Shown here piece after piece: positions 44,814 through 53,594 of a stretch of DNA of 64,000 nt. The DNA is taken from assembly GCA_965247225.1 (NCBI GenBank), contig CBDFGT010000017.1, forward strand, positions 1-64,000. Direction: 5' to 3'. Source of the DNA: CBDFGT01 sp965247225 (GTDB lineage: Bacteria > Pseudomonadota > Alphaproteobacteria > Rhizobiales > Rhizobiaceae). The translations under genes and the position numbers were made by a program. Position 1 is the stretch's first letter. Each line of letters begins with the position of its first letter. The notes under the pieces were generated by a model that worked only from the letters and a program-made list of their open reading frames with translations, searched no databases and was not told the origin of the DNA.

Positions 44814-44856
44814 CATGGTGCGCAAAAGTGTGAAGCGGTTTTGCGACAACACCATG
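44814..44856. repeat. Rhizobiales palindromic repeat (GCGCAAAAGTGTG type), copy A
   Basis: CATGGTG / CACCATG arms around GCGCAAAAGTGTGAAGCGGTT and its partial complement. A related sequence in the other orientation is at 50865-50909. Lies directly downstream of the HD gene. Confidence 0.75.
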
Positions 44857-44909
44857 CATCGACAAAGATAAACTGAACCCGGTTCTGTCGCTTTGGGGAA
44901 GGCATCATC

Positions 44910-45752
44910 ATGAAAATTCATAGCCTGCATGTCTATCCGCTGAAAAGTGCACGCGGCATTGATCTGCCAGTCGCGCAGGTCGATGCGTTTGGTCTGGCGC
45001 TTGACCGGCGCATGATGCTGGTAGACCCGGACGGAAAGTTTATCAGCCAACGGGAGATCCCGGCGCTTGCCACCATCACCGCCATTCCGGGTGCTGCGTC
45101 CCTGATCTTGCGCATGGGCGACCGGGAAATGCGGGTTGCGCCGCCGGATGAGGATCTGGCATCCGTGGTCCTCTGGGATAAACCGGCCAGTGCCAGGGTT
45201 GCCTCCGCAAGCGTTAATGAAAAACTCTCCGCCTCGCTGGGCCAGCCCGTGCGGCTGGTATTTCTGGATCGCGATACAGGACTGTTTGCCAATCCGGACT
45301 GGGCGGGTCCGGATGTGGCAACCGCCTTTTCCGATGGGTATCCCGTGCTGGTCACCACCACGGGGTCGCTGGCTGACCTGAACCGGATCAGCGTGGAGCG
45401 CGGCGGCCAGCCGGTCGGCATGGAGCGGTTTCGCCCCAATATCGTGATCGGGTGCGACGAGCCATGGGCGGAGGATTTCTGGGCCAGCCTCAGCATTGGC
45501 GGCATGGACTTTGATCTGGTCAAGCCGTGCCCGCGCTGCATCATGACCACACAGGATCAGGCCACAGGTTCGCGCGAAGGTGCAAACCCGATGCCGGCCA
45601 TGCAATATGCCCGCCTTTCGGCAGATCGTCGTGTTAAAGGTCCGCTGTTTGGCTGGAATGCCGTTGCAAGACAAACGGGCAGACTGTCCGTCGGCGATGC
45701 GGTTTCGGTCACGCGGCAAAGGCCGGAAGGCTGGGCCTTCAGGCAAAGATAG
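44910..45752 (+). CDS. MOSC domain protein (YcbX-like)
   Basis: A 280-residue protein with an N-terminal beta-barrel (MKIHSLHVYPLKSARGIDLP) and a MOSC domain whose molybdenum-cofactor sulfur-carrying cysteines lie in VKPCPRCIMTTQD (near residue 210). YcbX-type proteins reduce N-hydroxylated compounds with Moco. It depends on molybdenum, as does the modA locus at 3.3 kb, though they are far apart. Upstream GGGGAAGG serves as ribosome site. Confidence 0.9.
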   Translation: MKIHSLHVYPLKSARGIDLPVAQVDAFGLALDRRMMLVDPDGKFISQREIPALATITAIPGAASLILRMGDREMRVAPPDEDLASVVLWDKPASARVASASVNEKLSASLGQPVRLVFLDRDTGLFANPDWAGPDVATAFSDGYPVLVTTTGSLADLNRISVERGGQPVGMERFRPNIVIGCDEPWAEDFWASLSIGGMDFDLVKPCPRCIMTTQDQATGSREGANPMPAMQYARLSADRRVKGPLFGWNAVARQTGRLSVGDAVSVTRQRPEGWAFRQR

Positions 45753-45865
45753 TCAGGGTTAAAGAGCGGTGTGCATCACTAGATCTGATGCAATCGTCAG
45801 GTTATTTCACTTTTATAAATAGCAGGTTTGGGTATTGTTTGGGAATGAACCGGGGAGGGCAGGGC

Positions 45866-47092
45866 ATGGCGCAGGGCACAACCAGCAAAGAGGCACCATC
45901 CATGCCATGGATGATCATCGCGGCAGGATCCCTGATTGCGATGATGACATTCGGGCCGCGCTCGGCCATGGGGTTCTTCCAGCTGCCGATCTTGCAGGAG
46001 ACGGGCTGGGACAGGGCAACATTCGGTCTGGCCATGGCCATCCAGAATCTGTTCTGGGGGCTGGGTCAACCGTTGTTTGGCGCAATCGCCGATAAATATG
46101 GCACAGGCCGTGTCCTTCTTCTCTCGGGCCTGCTCTATGCCGGCGGGCTGTTGACAATGGCGCATGCCGCCTCGCCGTTATGGCTGAATATCGGCGGCGG
46201 TGTGCTGGTGGGGCTGGGGGTCGGTGCCGGTTCCTTCGGGATTGTGCTTTCGGCCTTTGCCCGCAATGTCACTCCGCAACAGCGCTCCATGGCCTACGGT
46301 ATCGGAACGGCTGCAGGCTCTGCCGGCATGTTTCTGTTTGCGCCGCTCAGCCAGGCATTGATCTCGAAATTCGGCTGGTCTTCCAGTCTCGCCATCCTCG
46401 GCGGCATGATGCTGCTGGTGCCGTTGCTGGCCTGGCCGCTGCGCGGCAATGCCTCCTCCGGCAGCCAGCCCGAATCGGCCTACAAACAGTCCATCGGCGA
46501 AGCGCTGCGCGAAGCCTTTTCGCACAAAAGCTATCTGCTTCTGGTCACCGGCTTCTTTGTCTGCGGCTTTCAGGTCGCCTTTATCACTGCACATTTTCCC
46601 GCCTATATCGGAGATCTGGGCATTGATGCACGCTATGCCGTCATTGCCATGGCGCTGATCGGCTTTTTCAATATTTTGGGCTCGCTTGCCGCAGGCGTCA
46701 TCGGGCAACGCTATTCCAAGCCGGCTTTCCTGTCGCTGATCTATATCGGCCGGTCCATTGCCGTGACACTGTTCATTCTGCTGCCCCAGTCTCCGGTCTC
46801 TGTCATCATTTTCGCCATCGTCATGGGCCTCCTGTGGCTTTCAACGGTCCCTCCGACGAACGCCCTTGTGGCCATCATGTTTGGAACGGGGCATCTGGGC
46901 CTTCTGGGCGGTCTGGTCTTCCTGTCGCACCAGATCGGCTCATTTCTGGGCGTCTGGCTCGGGGGCTATCTCTACGATATTTTTGGTTCATACAATCCGG
47001 TCTGGTGGCTGGGCGTGGCCCTTGGTCTTTTTGCAGCCATGGTTCACTGGCCCATCAAAGAGAAAGCTGTGGCGCGGTCCGCCATGGTCTGA
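45866..47092 (+). CDS. Major facilitator superfamily transporter (OFA/OxlT-like)
   Basis: A 408-residue, 12-helix MFS carrier. SLIAMMTFGPRSAMGFFQLP, FWGLGQPLFGAIADKYGTGRVL (loop 2-3 motif), TAAGSAGMFLFAP and the C-terminal half (FGTGHLGLLGGLVFLSHQIG) resemble oxalate/formate-type or monocarboxylate carriers. GGGGAGGGCAGGG before ATG 45866 supports this start; ATG 45845 is an alternative. Substrate unknown; no regulator beside it. Confidence 0.85.
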   Translation: MAQGTTSKEAPSMPWMIIAAGSLIAMMTFGPRSAMGFFQLPILQETGWDRATFGLAMAIQNLFWGLGQPLFGAIADKYGTGRVLLLSGLLYAGGLLTMAHAASPLWLNIGGGVLVGLGVGAGSFGIVLSAFARNVTPQQRSMAYGIGTAAGSAGMFLFAPLSQALISKFGWSSSLAILGGMMLLVPLLAWPLRGNASSGSQPESAYKQSIGEALREAFSHKSYLLLVTGFFVCGFQVAFITAHFPAYIGDLGIDARYAVIAMALIGFFNILGSLAAGVIGQRYSKPAFLSLIYIGRSIAVTLFILLPQSPVSVIIFAIVMGLLWLSTVPPTNALVAIMFGTGHLGLLGGLVFLSHQIGSFLGVWLGGYLYDIFGSYNPVWWLGVALGLFAAMVHWPIKEKAVARSAMV

Positions 47093-47524
47093 GCTTTGAA
47101 TTTAATCGGTTCATATATGTCAGTTTGAAGACAAAAATTCTAAAAAATGACCTTCAAATGACAAGAGTTGACCTCAATATTGCTGCATTTGCGAACAACA
47201 AGAAAAATATTCCAAATCCTGCGATTTGGCGTTGACGGAACAGTTTTGCTGACCTATCTTCGGAGTGCTTCAGGGTGAAAAATCATTGCTTGAATGCGAC
47301 ATGAAAAACCGGCCCTGCGACGGCGCAGGGCAGCCAGCAGAAGGAGGGACGTGCGTTGCTGAAATCAAAACACCATGTTGTAACCTCTCGGGCGTTTTTC
47401 TGTAATTCCTTTGTGATGGGTATGTGTCTCAAACGAATTTGCCGAATGTAATTCGGACGTTCCTTTTCTCATCTTTCAAAGTTGATTGCAGCGTGGGCGC
47501 GAATTGTGCCGCACGGAGGTTTTT
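47093..47524. other. Gene-free 430-bp region
   Basis: Relatively AT-rich. It holds a small GC-rich hairpin (47312-47331, GCCCTGCG-ACGG-CGCAGGGC) but no T-run after it and no gene with family signal. The 3' end includes the ribosome site GGAGG for the small gene at 47525. Confidence 0.5.
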
Positions 47525-47743
47525 ATGCAGAAGCAAGTTATCGATTATGCCGGTCTGCCGGTTGGGATTGTTGTTCCGGACGGGGATGCTCTGAAGTTCA
47601 TCGCTGTGAAGTATCACGTTATCGATCTGGATGGCCGGAGGTTCAAGAGTGCCGGTGAGGTGCGTATGGCCATCCGCGACCATCTTGCGGGCGATTCGTC
47701 CGCGCAAGGGGATATCAGCAGGGCACCGGCAGAGGCGGTCTGA
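47525..47743 (+). CDS. Small hypothetical protein, 72 residues
   Basis: MQKQVIDYAGLPVGIVVPDG, then ALKFIAVKYHVIDLDGRRF and a helical region (SAGEVRMAIRDHLAG) ending in a loose tail. An excellent ribosome site (GGAGGTTTTT-ATG) and ordered sequence argue for a real gene. I recall similar short proteins in Brucellaceae but not a function. Confidence 0.7.
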   Translation: MQKQVIDYAGLPVGIVVPDGDALKFIAVKYHVIDLDGRRFKSAGEVRMAIRDHLAGDSSAQGDISRAPAEAV

Positions 47744-47779
47744 TGCAAGATTGCCGGTCGGCCCGCGTGTTCAGCCTGT

Positions 47780-49276
47780 TCAGTGCGGTATTGTAAAGCG
47801 CACCAGTATGGCTACGGCATAGGCTTGTCCGCCTCTGTCAAGAACAATGGGCGAAAGGATCTCTGCGGCAGGGTCAATGGTTCTGGCAAGCTGCAACATG
47901 GCGTCTGCCTCGTGGTCATTGCTTTGTCTGTCCAGACGGCGCAGTGACATCATCAGTGCGTTGCCTGTTGCCTTTTGTCCCTGCATGAACTGGAAGTGAT
48001 GGCGGTCTGGCCCGATGATACGGATGGGATAGGCACCGTGAACGGCGACGGCATTGAGGCCGCCGTCAATCCAGTCATCAGCCGTTACAACATCAAGCCC
48101 GGCCAGCAGTCCGCGTTTTTGAAGCGCAGGATAGACGGGACGCCAGTCATAGGCTTCAACAGTGTCATCCCATGCGGGCGGAATTTCATTCCATGTGCGG
48201 GTCAAAATACCCGTATTGATATGGAGAAGGCCCGCAAACAGCAAAATCCAGATCAGTCCGCCCGTGCTGTACAACCAGTACCGTGCAGCCCGCTGGCTGG
48301 CTTCGGGCTGAATCACAAACCAGGCTCCGGCCAATGGCATGGCAACCAGCCAGCCAGGCATGGTCCAGTGCGGAAGCGTATTCTCGCTGACAAGGTAAAT
48401 CATGTTGAAGGCCAGGATGGGACCAAGAGCAACAAGGGCTACCATCCATTTTCGGTCATCAAAGGGTGGACGAGCCGTTGCTCCCAGTGCACGCGCGACA
48501 ATAATCATGACCGGCGGCAGGAGATAGAGCGACTGCAGTCCAAGCATCACGAACAGGTTGGCCGGATTCCAGCTGTGTCCCGCACGATTGCTCTGGAATG
48601 TCAGGGAGATCCAGTCATGCTGCAGATTCCAGATAACAACAGGCAAGACACCGCACACACCAATGGCCATGGCGATGTAAATACCGGGCCGCATCAGCAG
48701 CTTGCGTCCCGTCCGGGTGAACAGGGCGTAGATCATGCCTGAGAACGGCAAAAAAACGGCCTGGTATTTGGAGGCCAGTGCGATGGCAATACCGAGACCC
48801 AGCATTGCCCAGCGCCGTGATTGCGGCAGTTCCGGATCTTTCAAAATCCGGATTATCATATAGGCTGAAAGGGCAAGCCCCAGGTTCAGGGGACCGTCAG
48901 GTACGACCAGTATACCGCCAGCCACGACGAAAAATGGTGAAAAGCCGTAAAATGCCGCGGCCCATACACCGCCCCGGCGGGATCCGAGCGCCTTTGCCGC
49001 ATTATAGATCAGGATCATTGTGGCCATGCCATAGATCAGGAATGGCAGACGGTAAACCATCGGATGATCAAACCCGAACAGGCGTCCGGCAATGATCGGC
49101 GACCAGAAACCCAGGGGAGGGTGATCGTAAAAGGCCAGGGAAAATTCGCGCGCCACCGCGACAGCATAGGATTCATCCACGCCCAGTGGCAGGTAAAAGG
49201 CGATGACCACGCGCAGGATCAGGGACGCAGCCAGAAAAATCTTGAAATTGCGGGCGTAAAATCTGTCGTCTTTCAA
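47780..49276 (-). CDS. Glycosyltransferase family 39 (PMT/ArnT-like) membrane protein
   Basis: A 498-residue polytopic protein with about ten membrane helices. The GT39/GT83-type periplasmic catalytic loop is GVDESYAVAVAREFSLAFYD followed by HPPLGFW. It takes sugar from a polyprenyl-phosphate carrier at the periplasmic face. The GT2/GtrA gene 85 bp upstream on the same strand could make that donor, so the pair may decorate lipid A/LPS core or another envelope glycan. The C-terminal soluble part (from about 390) is less conserved. Confidence 0.85.
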   Translation of the reverse strand: MKDDRFYARNFKIFLAASLILRVVIAFYLPLGVDESYAVAVAREFSLAFYDHPPLGFWSPIIAGRLFGFDHPMVYRLPFLIYGMATMILIYNAAKALGSRRGGVWAAAFYGFSPFFVVAGGILVVPDGPLNLGLALSAYMIIRILKDPELPQSRRWAMLGLGIAIALASKYQAVFLPFSGMIYALFTRTGRKLLMRPGIYIAMAIGVCGVLPVVIWNLQHDWISLTFQSNRAGHSWNPANLFVMLGLQSLYLLPPVMIIVARALGATARPPFDDRKWMVALVALGPILAFNMIYLVSENTLPHWTMPGWLVAMPLAGAWFVIQPEASQRAARYWLYSTGGLIWILLFAGLLHINTGILTRTWNEIPPAWDDTVEAYDWRPVYPALQKRGLLAGLDVVTADDWIDGGLNAVAVHGAYPIRIIGPDRHHFQFMQGQKATGNALMMSLRRLDRQSNDHEADAMLQLARTIDPAAEILSPIVLDRGGQAYAVAILVRFTIPH

Positions 49277-49361
49277 AGCATGTCCTGACCTGTTCCATTG
49301 CCCCGCTCAGGAAACCGCAAAGATATGCCGGTATAGCCTGATCCCGATCGTGTTGCACGGG

Positions 49362-50480
49362 TCATCGCGTCTGCCATGTGACAACGGAACTTGCCACGAA
49401 ATTCCACAGTGCCCCCACAATAGCGCCAGCAATACTCGACAAAGCCCAGTAAGGAAAGACCGCAAAAAGTGCACTGGCCACGCCCACATTGGCAACCGCA
49501 CCGATAGAGCAAACGGCATAAAACGATGCCAGTCCTTTCAGAAAAGCCATGCCTTTCAGGTTGCGGTCGCGGTAGGTCAGGAGGTTGTTGAGGTAGAAAT
49601 TGCTGGTCATGGCCATGATCACCGCAAAGATCTGGGCCTCTATAAAATTATGGAGGCCCAGCACCATGGCAAGCTTTACCATGGCAAGCTGCACGAGAAT
49701 TCCGGAAACGCCCACCATTCCGAACAGGATGAAGCGGATGGACAGCATGCCGCCGGTCAGATGCGAGGCCATCAACCCCAGAAACTCCAGTGTAACGGCT
49801 GAATCCATCTTGCTGGTTCCAAACTGGCGTTCACGAAAAACATAAGGAATTTCATGAATTTTCCATTTGCCGCGGCTGGCAGACAGCATGTCGGCGAGAA
49901 TTTTGAAGCCCTGTGGCTGCAGGTTTACCACAATTGTGTTGAAGCTCTGGCGGCTGACCATGAAAAAGCCGCTCATCGGATCGCTGGCGGTAATCCCGAG
50001 GGCAAGTTTTGCCAGCCGCGTGGCCACATCACTTCCCCATTTGCGAAATTTGGAAAGTCCGTCTCCGGCTGACCCATCCTCCGCATTGCGGCTGCAAATT
50101 ACCAGATCCAGCGCCGGATCTGCCCTGAAGGCGGAAAACATGTCGCGCAGCTTGGTTTCATCGTGCTGGAGGTCTGCGTCCATCACGGCAACAACCGGGG
50201 CGAAACTGGAAAGAATCCCTTCGATACAGGCTCCGGCAAGACCGCGGCGGCCGATGCGATGCAGCAGGCGCACATTCGGGTGCTCCAGTCCAAGACGTGT
50301 CACTTCCTGCGCCGTACCGTCAGGGCTGTTGTCATCGACGAAAATCACTTCCCAGTCGATGCCCGAAAGTGCTGTTTGCAGCAGCCCGATCAGCGGACCC
50401 AGATTCTGGCGCTCATTATAGGTCGGAACCACGACGGTCAGTTCCGGCTGCGACAAATAAAGCGGGCGGTTGGCAGGCAT
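49362..50480 (-). CDS. GT2 glycosyltransferase fused to GtrA-like membrane domain
   Basis: A 372-residue fusion. N-terminal GT-A domain of the dolichyl/polyprenyl-phosphate mannosyltransferase kind (LTVVVPTYNERQNLGPLI, VDDNSPDGTA, VMDADLQHDETKL with the metal-binding DxD, GFKILADML), then from about residue 245 four hydrophobic helices of the GtrA family (RFILFGMVGVSGILVQLAMV, FYLNNLLTYRDRNLKG). Makes polyprenyl-phosphate-linked sugar and may flip it. Start at 50480 (MPANRPLYLS) after GGGGAA; GTG 50504 is an alternative. Confidence 0.9.
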   Translation of the reverse strand: MPANRPLYLSQPELTVVVPTYNERQNLGPLIGLLQTALSGIDWEVIFVDDNSPDGTAQEVTRLGLEHPNVRLLHRIGRRGLAGACIEGILSSFAPVVAVMDADLQHDETKLRDMFSAFRADPALDLVICSRNAEDGSAGDGLSKFRKWGSDVATRLAKLALGITASDPMSGFFMVSRQSFNTIVVNLQPQGFKILADMLSASRGKWKIHEIPYVFRERQFGTSKMDSAVTLEFLGLMASHLTGGMLSIRFILFGMVGVSGILVQLAMVKLAMVLGLHNFIEAQIFAVIMAMTSNFYLNNLLTYRDRNLKGMAFLKGLASFYAVCSIGAVANVGVASALFAVFPYWALSSIAGAIVGALWNFVASSVVTWQTR

Positions 50481-51145
50481 TGGCGGTTCCCCGGACAGAT
50501 ACACGGCGCCATCTAGCCAAAACTGAAGCGAAGGTCCAGCATTTACGTCGCAAGGCCCAATGTTTCAGGGACGAAACATTGCCGCAGGACATTTTTGCCA
50601 GGGCACACGAAACAATCGCGATCCTTGAGCGGGAAGCCCTTGCATTTATGAGGCGAAATCCCTCAATCTTGTTCCACCGGCAATGCCGGTTTTCATTGGG
50701 GCTTTTTATGCTCTTTATGAGTCAATGTGGGTGTGGGACGGGGAGACTTGAAAATGGCCATGATAACCGCTGCCGCGCCCGTGCGGGATAACATGTCGAA
50801 AACCTGCGCCCCTCCCTTGCACCTGTCATGACAGAACCGATGGTGCGCACCGCACTGATTTTACGCATGTCGTTATCACAAAACCGCTGCACACTTTTGC
50901 GCGACATGCTTTAAAAACCTGGTTTAAAATAAAATCACCCGCTACAGGGGCGCCGCAGCGGGTGACGGAAAGATCGATGCTGGGGTAACATCGACCGAAC
51001 TTTTGAAAATAAATAAACTCTGGAACCGCATTTCCGGATGAACATACCCAAACCATATGCATAATACAAGAAAATGATAGCCGATATATTTTCATGACGC
51101 CAGTCCAAAAACCGGAACGGTTTTGCATTTGGCCGTTTTGGTATA
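50481..51145. other. Gene-free 665-bp region with hairpins
   Basis: No supported gene. Hairpins seen: AATGTTT...AAACATT at about 50560-50581, ACCGGC-AAT-GCCGGT with T-rich tail at 50676-50694 (plus-strand terminator-like), and the palindromic repeat at 50865. Open frames here lack family patterns. Confidence 0.5.
50865..50909. repeat. Rhizobiales palindromic repeat (GCGCAAAAGTGTG type), copy B
   Basis: GCATGTCG / CGACATGC arms with the inner sequence that, on the minus strand, reads GCGCAAAAGTGTGCAGCGGTT. Same family as 44814-44856, opposite orientation. Confidence 0.75.
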
Positions 51146-51413
51146 ATACCAGATCCCGATGACAGGAACCGATTGCGCCGGAGCGATTTTGGTCGCCGGC
51201 GAGGAGAAAACCACAGTCGGACCCATCGGTCCGGCGCGGATTTTCGACGATGTACGGAGGGCACAAGCGCCCGGTCCTTCGGACGGCCGGATTTCCTTCA
51301 CCGACCTTGTCGCAATCCTCGACCGATGCGAGAGCATCGCCCAGCGGTATGCTCCTCGTCGGATAAGGGCCTCCGGTCCCACGCAACAGCTTCCTGTCAT
51401 CGAGATCTGGTAT
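51146..51413. mobile_element. 268-bp MITE-like element
   Basis: Terminal inverted repeats of 23 bp (ATACCAGATCCCGATGACAGG.. on the left, complement on the right) with one mismatch enclose 268 bp lying between the palindromic repeat and the NrtR-like gene. The interior is GC-rich and open in one frame but without a protein family. Typical size and form of a non-autonomous insertion element. Confidence 0.65.
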
Positions 51414-51430
51414 AAGCCGGTCTGCAGTCG

Positions 51431-52408
51431 TTACCGTCCGCCAACCTTCAGGCCCGGTGCCGGCCGCTCTTCCAGAATCTGGCTGCGAAAGCGGAAAAGT
51501 GCTGCCGGCCTTCCGCCGGTTTCTGTTGTTGTGCGACCGGTTGGCTCAACAAGTTCTGCACCTTCCACCAGCCTGCGAAAGTTCTGCTTGTGCAGGTGGC
51601 GTCCGGAAATAGCCTCAACAGTGGCCTGAAGGTCAGTCAGGGTGAAGGCCGGTGCCATGAGTTCAAAAATCACGGGACGGTATTTGATCTTGCTGCGCAA
51701 TCGCGCCAGTGCTGTTGCCGCAATCCGGCGGTGATCATGCTTCATCTGTTGTCCGAGCGGAGTGTCGAGACCGGTGGAGCGGGTGCGCCTGTCATTAACT
51801 GATTCTGCCATCAGCCCTGCTTCGTACAGCAGTTCGTAGCGTTCCAGCACACGTTCTTCGTCGAAGGGAAAGCCCTCAAGACCAAAAGCCAGACGCAGCC
51901 GCGTCTTGCGGGAGGGCAAAAGACCGGTTGAGCCGCCGGATCCCTGCACCCATTTCTTCAGGGCAGGCAGGATGATCCGGTCGAGAATGGCAGGGCGTCC
52001 GGCCCGGAAATCTTCCCAGGGCAGAAAATGATACCAGTCGACAAACTGTGCATTTTCCCGGCCCAGCCGCTCCGCCGTTGCAGGCGCGGCGCGGGTCAGG
52101 GCAAGATAACCGACAGAAACCACATGTGGACCGGTATCCCCAGGCATCGTGTGGCGACCGCGATCTCCAAATGTGTAGAGCTGTTCGACATAGCCAAGCC
52201 GGAGTGCGGTCTGGGCCTCGACATGGGCCCGCAACGACATTTCAAATGTCCTGTGGCGCATCGGATCAAACGCCCCGAATGGCAGGCTTGGCTGATGCGC
52301 ATCGCCCGGTTCATGGACAATGAGCATACGCGGGCTCTTGCCGGACATGGAGATGATCGCCGCATTCAGCCCGATTTCCACAGAGTTTGACGGATTAGCC
52401 TGCGTCAT
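51431..52408 (-). CDS. NrtR-like regulator (Nudix-fold plus winged helix)
   Basis: A 325-residue protein. The first part (LNAAIISMSGKSPRMLIVHE, LGYVEQLYTFGDRGRHTMPG, VSVGYLAL) is a Nudix-related domain without an intact Nudix box, as in NrtR transcription factors; the C-terminal part (LARLRSKIKYRPVIFELM, FTLTDLQATVEAISGRHLHK, NFRRLVEGAELVEPTG) is the winged-helix domain. NrtR proteins sense ADP-ribose and control NAD metabolism; here the target is unknown. Start 52408 (MTQANPSNS) overlaps the phosphatase gene by 14 bases; an upstream extension would translate the minisatellite as RLIPE repeats. Confidence 0.82.
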   Translation of the reverse strand: MTQANPSNSVEIGLNAAIISMSGKSPRMLIVHEPGDAHQPSLPFGAFDPMRHRTFEMSLRAHVEAQTALRLGYVEQLYTFGDRGRHTMPGDTGPHVVSVGYLALTRAAPATAERLGRENAQFVDWYHFLPWEDFRAGRPAILDRIILPALKKWVQGSGGSTGLLPSRKTRLRLAFGLEGFPFDEERVLERYELLYEAGLMAESVNDRRTRSTGLDTPLGQQMKHDHRRIAATALARLRSKIKYRPVIFELMAPAFTLTDLQATVEAISGRHLHKQNFRRLVEGAELVEPTGRTTTETGGRPAALFRFRSQILEERPAPGLKVGGR

Positions 52409-52982
52409 GGCCGCCAGTCTCTCCGGTATCAGTCTCTCCGGTATCAGTCTCTCCGGTATCAGTCTCTCCGGCAAGCGAAAAGAGGAAGGGGGCGTTTCCG
52501 TCAGCATCTGCCCCCCTGCCGATCCGGGCCACGGCCTTTATGAGGTGCCCCTGCCGGTCAAGCAGGCTGTCGGCAATCGCAACCAGCCTTGTATTGGGTG
52601 TGGCAAAGGGCGAGGCCCGCCGCAAGCGCCAGGCAAGTGCATCATCATCCTGTTCCGGATGCAGGCTGAGCGCGGCAATCAGGGCGGCAGCCGGAGAGCG
52701 CGAAACCCCCATCCAGCAATGGATCAGCAGGGGGAATTGCCGGTCCCACAACCTGGCAAAATCGATAATCTGCAGGACATGACTTTCCTGCGGGGCAATC
52801 AGATCCGCAGTACCGGCAAAATCAATGTCATTGACACCAAGAGAAAGATGCCTGTCCTTGTCAATCACGCCGGGCTTGTGAAAGCTCTGGTCTTTCGCCA
52901 TCAGGCTGATCATGCTGCGGGCATCATGCCGGACCGCCATTTCTGCAATGCGGGCGAGCGGCGAAACCACGATATAGGTCAT
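52395..52982 (-). CDS. Dual-specificity/tyrosine phosphatase-like protein
   Basis: A 195-residue protein with the CX5R phosphatase loop HCWMGVSRSPAAA (Cys near 89, Arg near 95) and preceding Asp-containing segments. The last part (GETDTGETDTGETDTGETGG) is encoded by a 15-bp tandem repeat and is an acidic, probably disordered tail. ATGA overlap with the HD gene upstream, 14-base overlap with the NrtR-like gene downstream. Confidence 0.85.
   Translation of the reverse strand: MTYIVVSPLARIAEMAVRHDARSMISLMAKDQSFHKPGVIDKDRHLSLGVNDIDFAGTADLIAPQESHVLQIIDFARLWDRQFPLLIHCWMGVSRSPAAALIAALSLHPEQDDDALAWRLRRASPFATPNTRLVAIADSLLDRQGHLIKAVARIGRGADADGNAPFLFSLAGETDTGETDTGETDTGETGGHDAG
52415..52471. repeat. 15-bp tandem repeat, 3.8 copies
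   Basis: Unit CAGTCTCTCCGGTAT repeated at 52415, 52430, 52445 and partly 52460. It codes for the Thr-Asp-Thr-Gly-Glu like tail of the phosphatase on the minus strand. A unit length divisible by three keeps that frame whatever the copy number. Confidence 0.95.
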
Positions 52983-53594
52983 GACCGGCAGGTCTCCTTG
53001 TGGCCGCGCAAATGCTCAATGGACCGGAACCGTTGCACAAACAGTTTTTGTGCCTCGATGGCGGGCAGGGGGTCGATCAGAATCATCTCCCTGGTAATGC
53101 CGCGCGGCTGGCCAAAAAGCTTTTGCGCCTCTCCGGTGGTAAACCCGGCAAGAAGCGTGGCCTCAAAAAAGGCAGCAATATGATCGGCTTTCTTGATCCT
53201 GGCTTTCAGCTCGCGCGGTGTGGCTGCAGGAAGGCCAAACGCCTGGTGAATGGCAGATTCCAGCCGTTTTTCCACCTGCTTGTAGTCGCCGCCAACCACA
53301 GACTTGAATGGTGAGATCATGTCGCCGATCACATATTCCGGCGCATCGTGCAAAAGTGCCATCTGCATTTCATCAGGCGTTGCCGCATGGCTGCGCCGGA
53401 AAATTTCTTCCACCACCAGACTGTGCTGCGCCACCGAAAAGGCATGATCGCCAAAGGTCTGGCCATTCCAGCGCGCCACCCGGGCAAGACCATGGGCAAT
53501 ATCCAGAATTTCCACATCCAGCGGCGAGGGATCCAAAAGGTCCAGACGCCTGCCTGGACAGCATGCGCTGCCATGCCCGCATCGGCGCAGTCAT
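52979..53594 (-). pseudogene. HD-domain nucleotide hydrolase (YfbR-like), one-base frameshift near the start
   Basis: The body (DPSPLDVEILDIAHGLARVARWNGQT, GDHAFSVAQHSLVVEEIF, MALLHDAPEYVIGDM, IKKADHIAAFFEAT; quoted in parts) is an HD hydrolase with all metal ligands. The start at 53594 gives an ATGA overlap with ygfZ and reads MTAPMRAWQRMLS, but the body is in another frame; dropping one base around 53560 joins them as MLSGRRLDLLDPSPL. Total length is one above a multiple of three. If the frameshift is real, translation could only start at TTG 53536. Confidence 0.8.

Noticed and set aside
50297..50791. 164-codon plus-strand frame
   Set aside because: Antisense to the GT2 gene in its first part and low complexity afterwards.
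51159..51629. Open frame of 156 codons across the MITE-like element
   Set aside because: It crosses the terminal repeat and runs antisense into the NrtR-like gene; no homology pattern or ribosome site.
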